Positions 1 through 8,353 of a stretch of 64,000 nt of DNA are shown here, one piece after another. The stretch covers positions 35,341 through 99,340 of the forward strand of contig CALUUJ010000006.1 in NCBI GenBank assembly GCA_944323935.1, given 5' to 3'. The stretch's first letter is position 1. Each line of letters starts with the position of its first letter. The translations under genes and the position numbers were made by a program. The stretch comes from Candidatus Gastranaerophilales bacterium (GTDB taxonomy: Bacteria; Cyanobacteriota; Vampirovibrionia; Gastranaerophilales; Gastranaerophilaceae). Under the pieces are notes generated by a model. The model was not told the origin of the DNA and made no database searches. It was given only the letters and a program-made list of their open reading frames with translations.

Positions 1-103
1 CTGTGAAGGTGGTTGTATCGGCGGTAATTCTACAATTGCAAATCCTAAAATAGCGAAGAAAATAATAAATACACTTCTTGAAAAGAGTAATGATTTAAAA
101 TAA
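1..103 (+). CDS. C-terminal end of an [FeFe]-hydrogenase-like protein (partial)
   Basis: The window opens inside a gene. The frame starting at base 2 gives about 33 residues and ends in TAA at 101-103. It begins CEGGCIGGNS, resembling the C-terminal cysteine motif (Cys-x-x-Gly-Cys-Ile-x-Gly-Gly) of the H-cluster domain of iron-only hydrogenases, followed by a short lysine-rich tail. From family knowledge these two cysteines would ligate the active-site [4Fe-4S] subcluster. Too little is present to assign a subgroup. A TM1266-like protein (a family associated with FeFe-hydrogenase operons) at 22.8-23.1 kb fits loosely. Any other cysteine-rich Fe-S protein ending this way remains possible. Confidence 0.5.
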   Translation, partial: CEGGCIGGNSTIANPKIAKKIINTLLEKSNDLK

Positions 104-187
104 TTTGTAATGTTTTGCTCAAAAGTAAGCAATTTTAATTGTTAAATATTCTTTATATATTTAATAAAGAATATTTAATGGATTATT

Positions 188-1312
188 ATGACTCATAATT
201 ATGTAGATTCTAATTTGTGTGATTTCAAAGATCAGATAATGGATGTCTGGGCAGCGAGACGTGCTGAAAAAAGATATTTCCCTGATTCTGCTCTTTCTGG
301 AAAAATAGATAAAGATACACTGCAAAAGACTACAAATGTAAAACCTTCTGTTCAAAATACTAATGGGGAAAATTCGCTTACAACTTCTGATGGAAAAGAT
401 GATGGTAAGATCTCTTTCAAAGAAAAGATGCAAAATTTTGGTGAAGGACTTGTTAAACCAATAAAAAATATATTTGCTTCGCCTAAAAATATGGCAATAA
501 CAGCTGCTACAATTGCCGGTGGTGCTGCATTAATTGCTCTAACCAGCGGAGCTGCTGCTCCCGTGATGGTTGCTGCCGGGCTTATAGGCGGGGCTGTACA
601 AATTGGTAAAGGTATTTATAAACAGGTAAATGCTAAAACAGATAATGAAGCAAAACAAGCATGGCAAGAGATGGGAACAGGAACATTTACTTTAGGTGTT
701 TCTGCGGCAGGCGCTAAATCTTCATTAAAGGCAGCAAAAGTTGATGGTGCGAAAGACATGTCAGTTTTAAAAGCTGCCGGGAAATGCTTGATTGATTTGC
801 CAAAGAATATAAAAGCAAGTGTGAAAAATATATCTTCAAATATTAAAGTTGCTCCGGTTGTTGATGTAACACCGGAACCAACATCTGCAAAACCAACAGG
901 AAATGTGACTCAAGAACCATCGGTAGCACCAACAGCACCGGTAAAACCAGCAGGGAATGTGACTCAAGAACCATCGGTAGCACCAACAGCACCGGTAAAA
1001 CCAGCAGGGAATGTACCTCAAGACACAACTGTAGTTCCGGCAGTTTCTTCTAAACCGGAACAAATTTTAGCATTGCCTGAACCAAAAGCAAATCCTGCTT
1101 ATATATTAAAACCTAAAGAAGTCTTTCAATTACACGAACCTAAGGTTGTTTCACCAACAAAATCTCCTGAAATTTTGGCTTTGCCTGAACCGCCCAAAAG
1201 ATTGGCATTGCCCGAACCAAAGAATATTAATACCAGTGAAAAAGTTGGCATATTGGCAAGAATAAAAAGATTTTTAAATGTATTTGGTTTATTTCTTCCC
1301 AAAAATAATTAG
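188..1312 (+). CDS. Proline-rich repeat protein with hydrophobic glycine-rich segment, function unknown
   Basis: 374 residues, not recognised as a characterised family. A polar N-terminal third (1-100) is followed by a hydrophobic Gly/Ala-rich stretch (about 104-145) that could span or insert into a membrane. A basic middle region leads to a proline-rich C-terminal half. That half holds two near-identical 18-residue repeats (238-273) plus a partial third copy, and three copies of the short motif LALPEP (294-299, 330-335, 339-344) with a degenerate fourth. There is no N-terminal signal peptide. The start ATG follows a weak GGA site. The gene is convergent with the glycosyltransferase at 1321, with only 8 bases between them. 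The Pro/Val/Ala-rich tail suggests an extended linker or surface-exposed region; this is inference. Confidence 0.75.
   Translation: MTHNYVDSNLCDFKDQIMDVWAARRAEKRYFPDSALSGKIDKDTLQKTTNVKPSVQNTNGENSLTTSDGKDDGKISFKEKMQNFGEGLVKPIKNIFASPKNMAITAATIAGGAALIALTSGAAAPVMVAAGLIGGAVQIGKGIYKQVNAKTDNEAKQAWQEMGTGTFTLGVSAAGAKSSLKAAKVDGAKDMSVLKAAGKCLIDLPKNIKASVKNISSNIKVAPVVDVTPEPTSAKPTGNVTQEPSVAPTAPVKPAGNVTQEPSVAPTAPVKPAGNVPQDTTVVPAVSSKPEQILALPEPKANPAYILKPKEVFQLHEPKVVSPTKSPEILALPEPPKRLALPEPKNINTSEKVGILARIKRFLNVFGLFLPKNN
899..1006 (+). repeat. Two tandem 54-bp in-frame repeats
   Basis: Units at 899-952 and 953-1006 differ by about one base, and a diverged third unit begins at 1007. The period is a multiple of three, so each unit encodes 18 residues of the proline-rich protein. 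The near-identity at DNA level implies recent duplication or ongoing slippage. Confidence 0.9.
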
Positions 1313-1320
1313 TCCCCGAT

Positions 1321-2823
1321 TTAATTATTTATATACTTATAAATTCTATAGCCTTCATTTGGTTCTATAGTTTTTGTTGAAGAAAATAAAAGTTCAAAAT
1401 TATTTTTATATTCATCTTCTATCCTAATTTGCATTCTTTTATTATTCTTTTCATCGCAGAAAGAACGAACTAAATATATGTCTGTATTATATTCATTTTG
1501 TGTTAATTTAGAGTATTGATACCAAGCTTTATTAGAAAGTCTTTTTCCATTTGTTTTGTCCCAGATTACATATTCTAAATTCTTATTTCTGGCAACAGAA
1601 AATAGTTTATAGTTATCTTTCTCCAAATAATAAGCTAAAGATATCATAAATGGTTCGTTATCTATTAATAGTTTTGAACTTTTGTTAATATTAGATCTAA
1701 TATATTCAGCAGCTTCTTTTGCTCCAGCATAATTATATTTATAATCCATTATGTAATAGTTAAGACCATTATAAAATGTTAATAAAAAAAAGATAGATAA
1801 AAGAATTGTACTATTTTTCCTAGTGCAAATCTTTAATTTATCTTTGAAACTATTTTCTTGGTATAATAGCCAAAAACAAAAAATTAATATGATTAAAGCA
1901 GAAAAAATTCTTGTTACATAGGTATTTGCACTATATGTTAAAATATATATTCCAAATTGAAAACCAACACCAAATATACTAATAAAAAATAGTTTCTTGC
2001 TATTAAAGTATAGATTTATAAATAACATTATAAAAGTTGTTATTAAAGTAATTATAGAAAAAATATCAATTAGCGGGTATATTAAAGATTTTTCAACTGT
2101 GATTATTTTATTGTATAAGTTTATAAAGAAGAATAATGGAACTTTTATTATGTTCATTAATATTTGATTAGGATGGAATGTTATGAATAAATTACTGGAT
2201 GTTGTGTTATGTAATTGTAATATAACAAGTATTAATCCTAAAAACATTATTATAATTGATAAAATTTTTGTTTTCGAAAAGTTCTTGTCTCTTATTGTTT
2301 CATATAAAAATAAAAGTGTGAGAACTGATACAAAACCAAACATAATAGCGTGTGTATTTGCCAGCAAAAATAATGGGATTGAATATAAAATAGAATTTTC
2401 TTGTCTTTTTGAATACAAAATTGCAATTATAAATATAAGTGGTGGAATCAAAGAATAACTTCTTGCAATTACTGGCAAAAAATATAAAAAGCCTGCACTT
2501 GAAATAATTGCAAATTTTACTATGTAAGGGAATTTTGATTTATACATTAACAGAAAGACTGCAATACACATTGAAAACCAACATATTAACTGCATATATA
2601 TTATATCGGAGAAGTTTTTTGCGAATGGCATTGTTATTAAATACATTAATGAAGGATGCCCTTCATTGTGCAGATGATTTATTAGTTCGGGAATGGATAA
2701 ATGTTTGCATAACATCCAAACTTGTGCCTCATCTGCCCAAATTTCATGTTTGAATACCGCAATTAATGTAATAATTGCGTATAATATTGTGATAATAACT
2801 GAACAAATAATTTCTTTCTTCAT
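1321..2823 (-). CDS. GT39-type membrane glycosyltransferase (ArnT/PMT-like)
   Basis: 500 residues with about ten to twelve hydrophobic segments. After the first membrane segment comes HEIWADEAQVWML (about 25-38), which carries the acidic pair of the first extracytoplasmic loop seen in dolichyl/undecaprenyl-phosphate-sugar glycosyltransferases. A later NEGHPSLMYLI (about 53-63) is typical of the bacterial GT39 group. The C-terminal 100 residues form a soluble domain. Such enzymes transfer a sugar from a polyprenyl-phosphate carrier to lipid or protein on the outer face of the inner membrane; the acceptor cannot be told. The ATG follows GAGGGATATGTT, a good ribosome site. The gene lies downstream of rpsU and its hairpin. 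A second GT39 enzyme is at 60.6-62.3 kb. Confidence 0.75.
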   Translation of the reverse strand: MKKEIICSVIITILYAIITLIAVFKHEIWADEAQVWMLCKHLSIPELINHLHNEGHPSLMYLITMPFAKNFSDIIYMQLICWFSMCIAVFLLMYKSKFPYIVKFAIISSAGFLYFLPVIARSYSLIPPLIFIIAILYSKRQENSILYSIPLFLLANTHAIMFGFVSVLTLLFLYETIRDKNFSKTKILSIIIMFLGLILVILQLHNTTSSNLFITFHPNQILMNIIKVPLFFFINLYNKIITVEKSLIYPLIDIFSIITLITTFIMLFINLYFNSKKLFFISIFGVGFQFGIYILTYSANTYVTRIFSALIILIFCFWLLYQENSFKDKLKICTRKNSTILLSIFFLLTFYNGLNYYIMDYKYNYAGAKEAAEYIRSNINKSSKLLIDNEPFMISLAYYLEKDNYKLFSVARNKNLEYVIWDKTNGKRLSNKAWYQYSKLTQNEYNTDIYLVRSFCDEKNNKRMQIRIEDEYKNNFELLFSSTKTIEPNEGYRIYKYINN

Positions 2824-2841
2824 AACATATCCCTCATAAGT

Positions 2842-2875
2842 AAATAAGAGAACTATTTAATTAGTTCTCTTATTT
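2842..2875 (-). terminator. Hairpin downstream of rpsU
   Basis: A 14-bp perfect stem (arms 2842-2855 and 2862-2875, loop of 6) lies 9 bases after the rpsU stop on the minus strand. The stem ends in a CTTATTT stretch rather than a clean T-run, so termination may be partial before the glycosyltransferase gene. Confidence 0.55.
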
Positions 2876-2883
2876 ATTATATA

Positions 2884-3057
2884 CTATACACGTCTTTTAC
2901 GAGCTGCTTCAGATTTGCGTTTTTTCTTTATGCTAGGCTTTTCGTATCTTTCGCGACGTTTGATTTCTGAAAGTATACCAGCTTTTTGGATTTTTTTCTT
3001 AAATCTTTTAAGAGCGCTTTCGATACTTTCGTTATCACCAACTCTTACTTCAGGCAT
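2884..3057 (-). CDS. rpsU: 30S ribosomal protein bS21
   Basis: 57 residues starting [10 protein letters not shown], the usual bS21 N-terminus, then the basic body ([20 protein letters not shown]) and the Lys/Arg-rich tail ending RKRRV. It belongs to the small ribosomal subunit near the anti-Shine-Dalgarno end of 16S rRNA and helps initiation. The reading frame is open four codons further to GTG at 3067-3069. I chose ATG 3055-3057 because AAAGGTGG lies just upstream of it and the family N-terminus starts there. A hairpin follows the stop. Confidence 0.95.
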   Translation of the reverse strand: MPEVRVGDNESIESALKRFKKKIQKAGILSEIKRRERYEKPSIKKKRKSEAARKRRV

Positions 3058-3149
3058 TTTATTCACCACCTTTAATAATTATAATTTTTACTATGCCAAG
3101 ATATTAGCAAGAACATGTTTTTATTTCAACCCTTTTGTATGAAGACATT

Positions 3150-3182
3150 AAAAAAGCCTCTTGAGAATCAAGAGGCTTTTTT
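3150..3182 (-). terminator. Intrinsic terminator of the first SLH gene
   Basis: A 15-bp perfect stem (3150-3164 with 3168-3182, 3-base loop) with A-rich 5' and T-rich 3' flanks, 18 bases past the stop of the SLH gene on the minus strand. The symmetric A/T flanks could also work in the opposite direction. Confidence 0.85.
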
Positions 3183-3199
3183 AAACAAGTTTTATCTAA

Positions 3200-4465
3200 T
3201 TAGTTAGGAATAGATAAATCTTGAGTTAATTCTAACCAAACAAAATCGCCATCATTAGCTTTGTATGTTCTACCAGGAGTTGCTAAACCTGTTAATAGAC
3301 CCACACCGGCACCAACAGGAGCACCTATTGCAATACCTTCACCAAAATGATCATCATCTTGAGTTGCAATAGCAGCAATTCCCATACCAACACCAGTACC
3401 AACTACAGCACCGCCAACAGTATAACCTACTGGTTTCGCCCATCTGTTTTCTGTTAATACGCCGTTGTTGTTAATAACTTCTGCTTTAAATGGAACACAA
3501 GTTCCGCATGGTAAAGTCATAGATTCAAATTCTACAGTAACTTTATCGTTTTTGTTCCACCATTTTTTAGGTTCAATTGAAGTAATTTTAGCTTTCATAG
3601 TTGTATCAGCAGGGATTACTAAAGTTCCTTCTTCTGTACATATATCATTTTTTGCAGTAAATGTAACAGTATCTCCAACTTGAGCATCTTTAGATGAGAA
3701 GTAAGTATAGAAATAACCCTTAATAATATTTTTAGCTAAAACAATTTTTCTTTGATTTGTAATTTGAACTTCATTTACTTCTGCTTTTTTCGTAACGTTT
3801 AAGTGTTCTGTAGAAAGAATTTTTTCATCGCTGACATATTCTTTTTTAACAGAGTTAATTTTTTCTTTTAATTTATACAGTAGTACAGCAGCTTCTGCTC
3901 TGTTTAAATTTTTATTTGGTAATAACTCATTTGCATCAGGATAATTTACGTAAACACCTAAATCGATAGTTTTTGCGTATTGCTGAACAGCCCAAGCAGG
4001 AATGCTGTCTTTGTCTGTAAATGCATTTAAAGATTTGACATTGCCTTTAAAGTCTTTTGTTATATGGCTTATAACAGAAGCAGCTTCAGATTTTGTCATA
4101 ATCCTGTCAGGTTTAAAAGTACCATCATTGTAGCCGTAAATTAAGCCTAATTTGTAGGATAATAAAATGTCTCCATAATCTGCTCTTGAAGAAACAACAT
4201 CAGAAAATGGATTTGTTTCCGACAAAGTTGTCATTCTGTGACCTAAAGTCCTTAATAATGCTGAATTAAAATCAGATCTGGAAACTTCTTTTTCAGGATA
4301 GAAAGATTCTTTTTCAAGAAGAGGAAGTACACCGTCACTAACAACTGCTGTGATTTCTTTGTTAGCCCAAAAATCAGCAGGAACATCGCTATATACAGCG
4401 GCATTTGCGGAGTTAAAAGCTAACATCATGAAAAATACAGCAAGTAAAGCTAAAATCTTTTTCAT
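3200..4465 (-). CDS. S-layer-homology (SLH) domain surface protein, paralogue A
   Basis: 421 residues. A signal peptide (about 1-22, ending AFNSANAA) is followed by three SLH repeats: YSDVPADFWA (about 25-80), FSDV...GLIYGYNDGTFKPDR (about 85-140) and FTDKDSIPAWA...NRAEAAVLLYKL (about 150-200). A beta-rich domain (about 220-345) follows, then a glycine-zipper-like hydrophobic region (about 350-400). SLH repeats bind secondary cell-wall polymer or peptidoglycan; in cyanobacteria-like diderms they anchor outer-envelope proteins. Same architecture as the protein at 6818. The frame opens 4 codons earlier at 4477, but GGAGA at 4471-4475 fits the ATG at 4463-4465. A TTGACA box on the minus strand (4544-4549) may mark the promoter, but its -10 is weak. 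Confidence 0.88.
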   Translation of the reverse strand: MKKILALLAVFFMMLAFNSANAAVYSDVPADFWANKEITAVVSDGVLPLLEKESFYPEKEVSRSDFNSALLRTLGHRMTTLSETNPFSDVVSSRADYGDILLSYKLGLIYGYNDGTFKPDRIMTKSEAASVISHITKDFKGNVKSLNAFTDKDSIPAWAVQQYAKTIDLGVYVNYPDANELLPNKNLNRAEAAVLLYKLKEKINSVKKEYVSDEKILSTEHLNVTKKAEVNEVQITNQRKIVLAKNIIKGYFYTYFSSKDAQVGDTVTFTAKNDICTEEGTLVIPADTTMKAKITSIEPKKWWNKNDKVTVEFESMTLPCGTCVPFKAEVINNNGVLTENRWAKPVGYTVGGAVVGTGVGMGIAAIATQDDDHFGEGIAIGAPVGAGVGLLTGLATPGRTYKANDGDFVWLELTQDLSIPN

Positions 4466-4612
4466 TTTTTTCTCCATATTTGTAGTAAAACTAAACTAAT
4501 CATTCAAATTATATAATACTAAAATTATTAATGCAATATTTTTTGTCAAGAAGCTTGTGTTTATTGATAAATTGCAATATTTAAAAAGGTAACATGTTAT
4601 TTTAAAATATAA

Positions 4613-4642
4613 TTTACAAATTATTTTTTTTTGTTTTATAAT
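4613..4642 (+). promoter_or_regulatory. Promoter of tRNA-Lys
   Basis: TTTACA (4613-4618), an 18-base spacer and a perfect TATAAT (4637-4642). The predicted start of transcription falls a few bases before the mature tRNA 5' end at 4653. Confidence 0.7.
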
Positions 4643-4652
4643 AATTAAAGAT

Positions 4653-4725
<73 letters not shown>

Positions 4726-4737
4726 TTTTCTATAGAG

Positions 4738-4766
4738 TTGACAATTATAATCGCTTATTATAGATT
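4738..4766 (+). promoter_or_regulatory. Probable promoter of tRNA-Leu
   Basis: A consensus TTGACA (4738-4743) begins 12 bases after tRNA-Lys. The -10 is either TATAGA at 4759 (15-base spacer) or TAGATT at 4761 (17-base spacer). The tRNA starts about 30 bases downstream. Confidence 0.55.
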
Positions 4767-4795
4767 GTACTTATTGAAAGTTGAAAATTTAATAT

Positions 4796-4879
4796 GGGCG
4801 TGTGGCGAAATTGGTAGACGCACTTGACTTAGGATCAAGCGCCTTCGGCATGGGAGTTCGAGTCTCTTCACGCCCACCA
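4796..4879 (+). tRNA. tRNA-Leu (TAG)
   Basis: 84 bases including an encoded CCA. GGGCGTG pairs with CACGCCC. The anticodon stem CTTGA/TCAAG encloses CTTAGGA, giving anticodon TAG (codon CUA). The long variable arm GCCTTCGGC identifies a class II tRNA, as expected for Leu. Confidence 0.96.
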
Positions 4880-4887
4880 TATTATTA

Positions 4888-4921
4888 AAAGGCAATAACT
4901 TTAGATTATTGTCCTTTTTTT
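4888..4921 (+). terminator. Terminator after tRNA-Leu
   Basis: AAAGGCAATAA pairs with TTATTGTCCTTT with one bulged T, followed by a run of T residues. Confidence 0.75.
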
Positions 4922-4935
4922 GTTTTGGAATTAAG

Positions 4936-5012
4936 GAGATGAGAACTCCACAAATCGAAGTTTTGAATAGAGTTCTGTTCGAATGAGTAGAGACTGAAAT
5001 GGCCGATGTATT
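4936..5012 (+). repeat. Post-tRNA shared sequence, copy 1
   Basis: Begins GAGATGAGAACTCCAC (4936-4951) and ends GATGTATT (5005-5012). Both blocks recur in the same order after tRNA-Asp at 11950-11994, with a shorter spacer. This copy also holds a 7-bp inverted repeat AGAACTC/GAGTTCT. The rest of 4922-5140 shows no supported gene; the only start with a ribosome site (4939) gives a 15-codon ORF. Confidence 0.35.
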
Positions 5013-5140
5013 GAACTTTCTACAAGAGTTTGTATATGACTAAAAAGCATGAGATGTCTATGTGCTTTCACCATATTAGAGAAATGTAACAATATTTTGC
5101 TATCTTTCTATAACTTCTTAAAATAAATTTATCTAAATTC

Positions 5141-6430
5141 TTATTTCTTTAATATTTTTAGAATAGAGTCTGCTTTTTTATAATAATTCTCAGCTTCTGT
5201 TTTATTCTCGTTTGTGTTTGATAAGTTACCATAAGATTGGTATATTTCATAAAATTCAAAAGATTCTTCTGGTATCGTTTTTTTATAACTTTCTATTGCT
5301 TGTTCTAAATATATTTGGGCTTCTGCTGTGTTCTCTTCTTGAAGTTTAATTTCTGCAGCTTTTCTCAGAAATTTACCATACAGTTTTGGCACATATTCTT
5401 TTACAGGCTCAAGTTTATTCAGAGCATTTTGGGCATATTTATTTGCTTCTTCAATCTTACCTATAGTTCTGTATAAATCAATTTGTTTTTCTGCAAGTGT
5501 AAGGAATAATAATGAGTCAGACGGTAATGAATTATAAAAATTATTCATTTTTCTTGCATATAAGTTGAATTTAAACAGATTTTTTTGGTCTTTATAGCAG
5601 TCTATAAATTGTTGTATAATATTTGTCTTTTGGTATTTTTGTCCATATTTATATATTAATTTTTTGTTCTTTTTTAATAAATTTAATGCTTCATTAAATT
5701 CTTTTGTATCTAAGAAATATTGTACTTTTTCTATGTTTAATAATATTTCTAAGTCTGGTCTTGAGTTGTTGTAGGTTTTAAGAATTTCTTCTGCTTTATT
5801 TAATTCTTCTTTAAAAATATCTATAGCTTTTTCATTTTGATATAACATTGCCATTAATAGATGGTATTCGAATAATTCTATATTTTTATTCTCTTTACTA
5901 TTTTCTATTGTACTATAGTACTTATTAAAATATTTTTTTGCTTTTCCGTTTGCTCTCATATTTGAATATATTTGTCCATATGTTTTGTATGCAAATGCTG
6001 TATCCTGTTTGTCTCCAAGTGCTTTATATAAATATTTGATTGCTTCATAATATTCTTCAATATTGGAATAATAATTAACATAACTATATAAAATATTATT
6101 TTTAAGATCTAAATTTTCTTTATTTTGTTCATATATTTTATAAACTATATCCAGATCTTTTTTCGCGAGATCGGGAATTATGATTTCAGTATAATATCTT
6201 GCTCTTGCCAAATAAGCAAAACCTGTTTGCGGATGATTCTCTCCAAAATACTTGATTGATGCATTTATTAAATAATTTGCTGTATTTATAGCAGTATCGT
6301 AATCTTGTGCATCTCTCTGTGCATAAAATAACTTTTCTACTTCGAAAAGATATTCAGGAGAAAGGTTGTCCATCTTCATTTCGATAACTGATTTGTTTAT
6401 ATCTTTATTTGTATAATTTTCAGAAGTCAA
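5141..6430 (-). CDS. TPR-repeat protein, probably exported; start region frameshifted
   Basis: 429 residues from a TTG at 6430, mostly helical tetratricopeptide-like repeats (for example AYKTYGQIYSNMRANGKAKK and the C-terminal EAQIYLEQAIESYKK), suggesting a protein-interaction scaffold. The frame stays open upstream through a strongly hydrophobic stretch, NKILLLIILFILTTSPG, a classic signal-peptide core, but no ATG, GTG or TTG heads it. A good site AAGGAG with ATG at 6505-6507 starts MTQNFMKLITK in the neighbouring frame and stops after 14 residues. One extra A in the run at 6475-6478 would join them into a normal signal peptide. The real gene is therefore probably 5141-6507 with a one-base deletion. 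No functional family was recognised beyond TPR. Confidence 0.75.
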   Translation of the reverse strand: MTSENYTNKDINKSVIEMKMDNLSPEYLFEVEKLFYAQRDAQDYDTAINTANYLINASIKYFGENHPQTGFAYLARARYYTEIIIPDLAKKDLDIVYKIYEQNKENLDLKNNILYSYVNYYSNIEEYYEAIKYLYKALGDKQDTAFAYKTYGQIYSNMRANGKAKKYFNKYYSTIENSKENKNIELFEYHLLMAMLYQNEKAIDIFKEELNKAEEILKTYNNSRPDLEILLNIEKVQYFLDTKEFNEALNLLKKNKKLIYKYGQKYQKTNIIQQFIDCYKDQKNLFKFNLYARKMNNFYNSLPSDSLLFLTLAEKQIDLYRTIGKIEEANKYAQNALNKLEPVKEYVPKLYGKFLRKAAEIKLQEENTAEAQIYLEQAIESYKKTIPEESFEFYEIYQSYGNLSNTNENKTEAENYYKKADSILKILKK

Positions 6431-6507
6431 TCCTGGCGATGTTGTTAAAATAAATAAAATAATTAGTAATAATATTTTGTTATTAATTTCATAAAATTTT
6501 GTGTCAT

Positions 6508-6817
6508 AAAAACTCCTTTTTAATTATGAAGAAATATATAATATTTTATAATTCCACAACTTTTAATATTTTTATCTGTTTTGTGTATAGAGTTAAAAAA
6601 TATATAGAATTATATTAATAAAATTTTATATTCTGTTTCTTAAATGGTCAATCTGGCAAAAAAAAATATGTCCGTTTTTATATAATCAAAATATGTATAT
6701 TCAATTAATGTTTCTACACTAATAGGCGTAGTTTTATTGCCTAAAATAATATTTTAACATATAATTCTGTTAAGAGTGGAATAGTATTAATATTTTTATA
6801 GTTTAAGTGAGGTACAA
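6508..6817. other. Divergent intergenic region
   Basis: 310 AT-rich bases between the divergently transcribed TPR gene and the second SLH gene. It holds the promoter at 6737-6765; nothing else could be supported in it. Confidence 0.6.
6737..6765 (+). promoter_or_regulatory. Promoter of the second SLH gene
   Basis: TTGCCT (6737-6742), a 17-base spacer and a perfect TATAAT (6760-6765). The inferred leader before the ATG is about 45 bases and contains the ribosome site GTGAGG. Confidence 0.65.
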
Positions 6818-8263
6818 ATGAATATTAAAAAAAATTTAGCAACAATTTTCTTATCAATATCATTGTTGTTAACCGGTGCTTGTACTGCATTGGCAAAAGA
6901 TTACACTGATGTTCCTGATGATTATTGGGCTGCAGAAGAAATTGAAGATGTTGTAACAAAAAATATTGTTCCTATATATGGTGATAACACATATAGACCA
7001 TTGGATACTGTTACAAGAGTTGATTGGACTGAGTGGCTATTAAGAGCTTTAGGCTTATCTCAAGCTCCTATAACATCAGAACCTAATTATTCAGATGTAA
7101 CTCAAGAAACATTTGGTTATCCTTCAATTGCAAGATCTGACCAATTCGGTTTGATTTATGGTTATACTGATGGTGAATTTAAACCTCAACGTTTTATTAC
7201 AAAAGTTGAAACAGCTTCTATAATGAGTCATATTACAAAAGATACTGAAGTTGATACTTCTGTATTGAATCAGTTTGCTGACTCAAAAGAAATTCCTGAT
7301 TGGGGTGTAATTCCTTTCTCGAAAGCGATTAAGTATGGTTTATATGTAAACTATCCTTTAGAAACAGAATTGAATCCAAATAGAGAATTAAACAGAGCTG
7401 AAGCAGCTGTTCTTCTTGCAAGACTTATGAAAGCATTGGACTTAGTTGATTCAAACTATAAAGCAGAAGAACCTATTGAAGAACCTGTTGTAGAAGAACC
7501 TCAAGAATATCTTTTATCTGTCGAACATTTAGAAAATTATGGTAAAGCTGTAGTCGACAGAGTTAATATTACTAACTTGAGAAGAATTATTTTAGCTAAG
7601 AATGTATTTAAAGTTTCTTTCTTAGAAAAATTTAATTCAACCAAAGCTCAAATCGGAGACGTTGTTCCTTTCTACTTTAAGAAGGATGTTGTAACAAAAG
7701 AGGGTACATTAATTATCCCGGCAAATACAAAATTGTATGCAACAATTGAAGAACTTAGAGATAAAAAATGGGTTAATAAAAACGCTGAAGTATATTTACA
7801 TTTTACAAAAATGGTGTTCCCGAATGGTAATGAATATCCATTTATTGCAAGAGTGCTAAATAATCAGGAAGGTGTTCTAAGTGAAAATAAATGGCTAAAA
7901 CCATTGGAGTATACGGTTGCAGGTGCTGCTATCGGTGGTGCTGCTATTGGGCTTCCGGTTGGTGCTGCTAATGACAGATCAGGTGATGGTATGGCAATTG
8001 GATTCCCTGTTGGTGCCGGAGTTGGACTTGCTACAGGTTGGTTAACACCTGGTGTGAACTTCAAAGCTAGTAAAGATGAAGATGTCCTTGTTGAATTGAA
8101 GGTTGATTGCAGCTTGTATAATGATTATGTTCAACAATATTCAAATACAACAACGACAATTATTGACAAACCTGTTTCAAATACTACTCCTGTTGCTCCT
8201 GAAACTCAAACAACAGAACCTCCTCCACAAACAGATGATGCAGTTCAACAATTTGCTCAATAG
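6818..8263 (+). CDS. S-layer-homology (SLH) domain surface protein, paralogue B
   Basis: 481 residues. A signal peptide ends near ALA-KD (residues 25-29; the TGAC stretch is a poor lipobox). Three SLH repeats follow: YTDVPDDYWA (about 30-85), YSDV...GLIYGYTDGEFKPQR (about 90-150) and FADSKEIPDWG...NRAEAAVLLARL (about 155-205). After an acidic EEP linker come the same beta-rich domain (about 235-370) and glycine-zipper segment (about 375-425) as in the 3200-4465 protein, then a Thr/Pro-rich tail with TTTT, absent from the paralogue. Probably an envelope-anchored structural protein. Own promoter and strong terminator, so a single-gene unit. Confidence 0.9.
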   Translation: MNIKKNLATIFLSISLLLTGACTALAKDYTDVPDDYWAAEEIEDVVTKNIVPIYGDNTYRPLDTVTRVDWTEWLLRALGLSQAPITSEPNYSDVTQETFGYPSIARSDQFGLIYGYTDGEFKPQRFITKVETASIMSHITKDTEVDTSVLNQFADSKEIPDWGVIPFSKAIKYGLYVNYPLETELNPNRELNRAEAAVLLARLMKALDLVDSNYKAEEPIEEPVVEEPQEYLLSVEHLENYGKAVVDRVNITNLRRIILAKNVFKVSFLEKFNSTKAQIGDVVPFYFKKDVVTKEGTLIIPANTKLYATIEELRDKKWVNKNAEVYLHFTKMVFPNGNEYPFIARVLNNQEGVLSENKWLKPLEYTVAGAAIGGAAIGLPVGAANDRSGDGMAIGFPVGAGVGLATGWLTPGVNFKASKDEDVLVELKVDCSLYNDYVQQYSNTTTTIIDKPVSNTTPVAPETQTTEPPPQTDDAVQQFAQ

Positions 8264-8282
8264 TAACGGAATTAATTTTTAT

Positions 8283-8322
8283 ACAAGAAAAACCCTTGAA
8301 TTATCTCAAGGGTTTTTCTTGT
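8283..8322 (+). terminator. Strong terminator of the second SLH gene
   Basis: A 17-bp perfect stem (8283-8299 with 8306-8322, 6-base loop) containing the CCCTTGA/TCAAGGG core and an internal T5. Confidence 0.92.
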
Positions 8323-8353
8323 AAAACATTACTTTTCAATTTATAATAGCAAT

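Noticed and set aside
899..1006. Tandem repeat resembling a short array
   Set aside because: Units are adjacent without spacers and in frame with a gene; it is a coding repeat, not CRISPR. No CRISPR array was seen anywhere in the window.
836..1063. Cysteine-rich minus-strand open frame
   Set aside because: It is the antisense shadow of the 54-bp proline repeat and has no ribosome site.
4939..4986. 15-codon leader peptide after tRNA-Leu
   Set aside because: Although GGAG lies nearby, there is no downstream plus-strand gene to regulate, and the sequence overlaps the shared post-tRNA block.
6878..6898. Lipobox in the second SLH protein
   Set aside because: The residues before the Cys (Thr-Gly-Ala) do not fit the L-A/S-G/A-C pattern, and ALA-KD supports ordinary signal peptidase cleavage.
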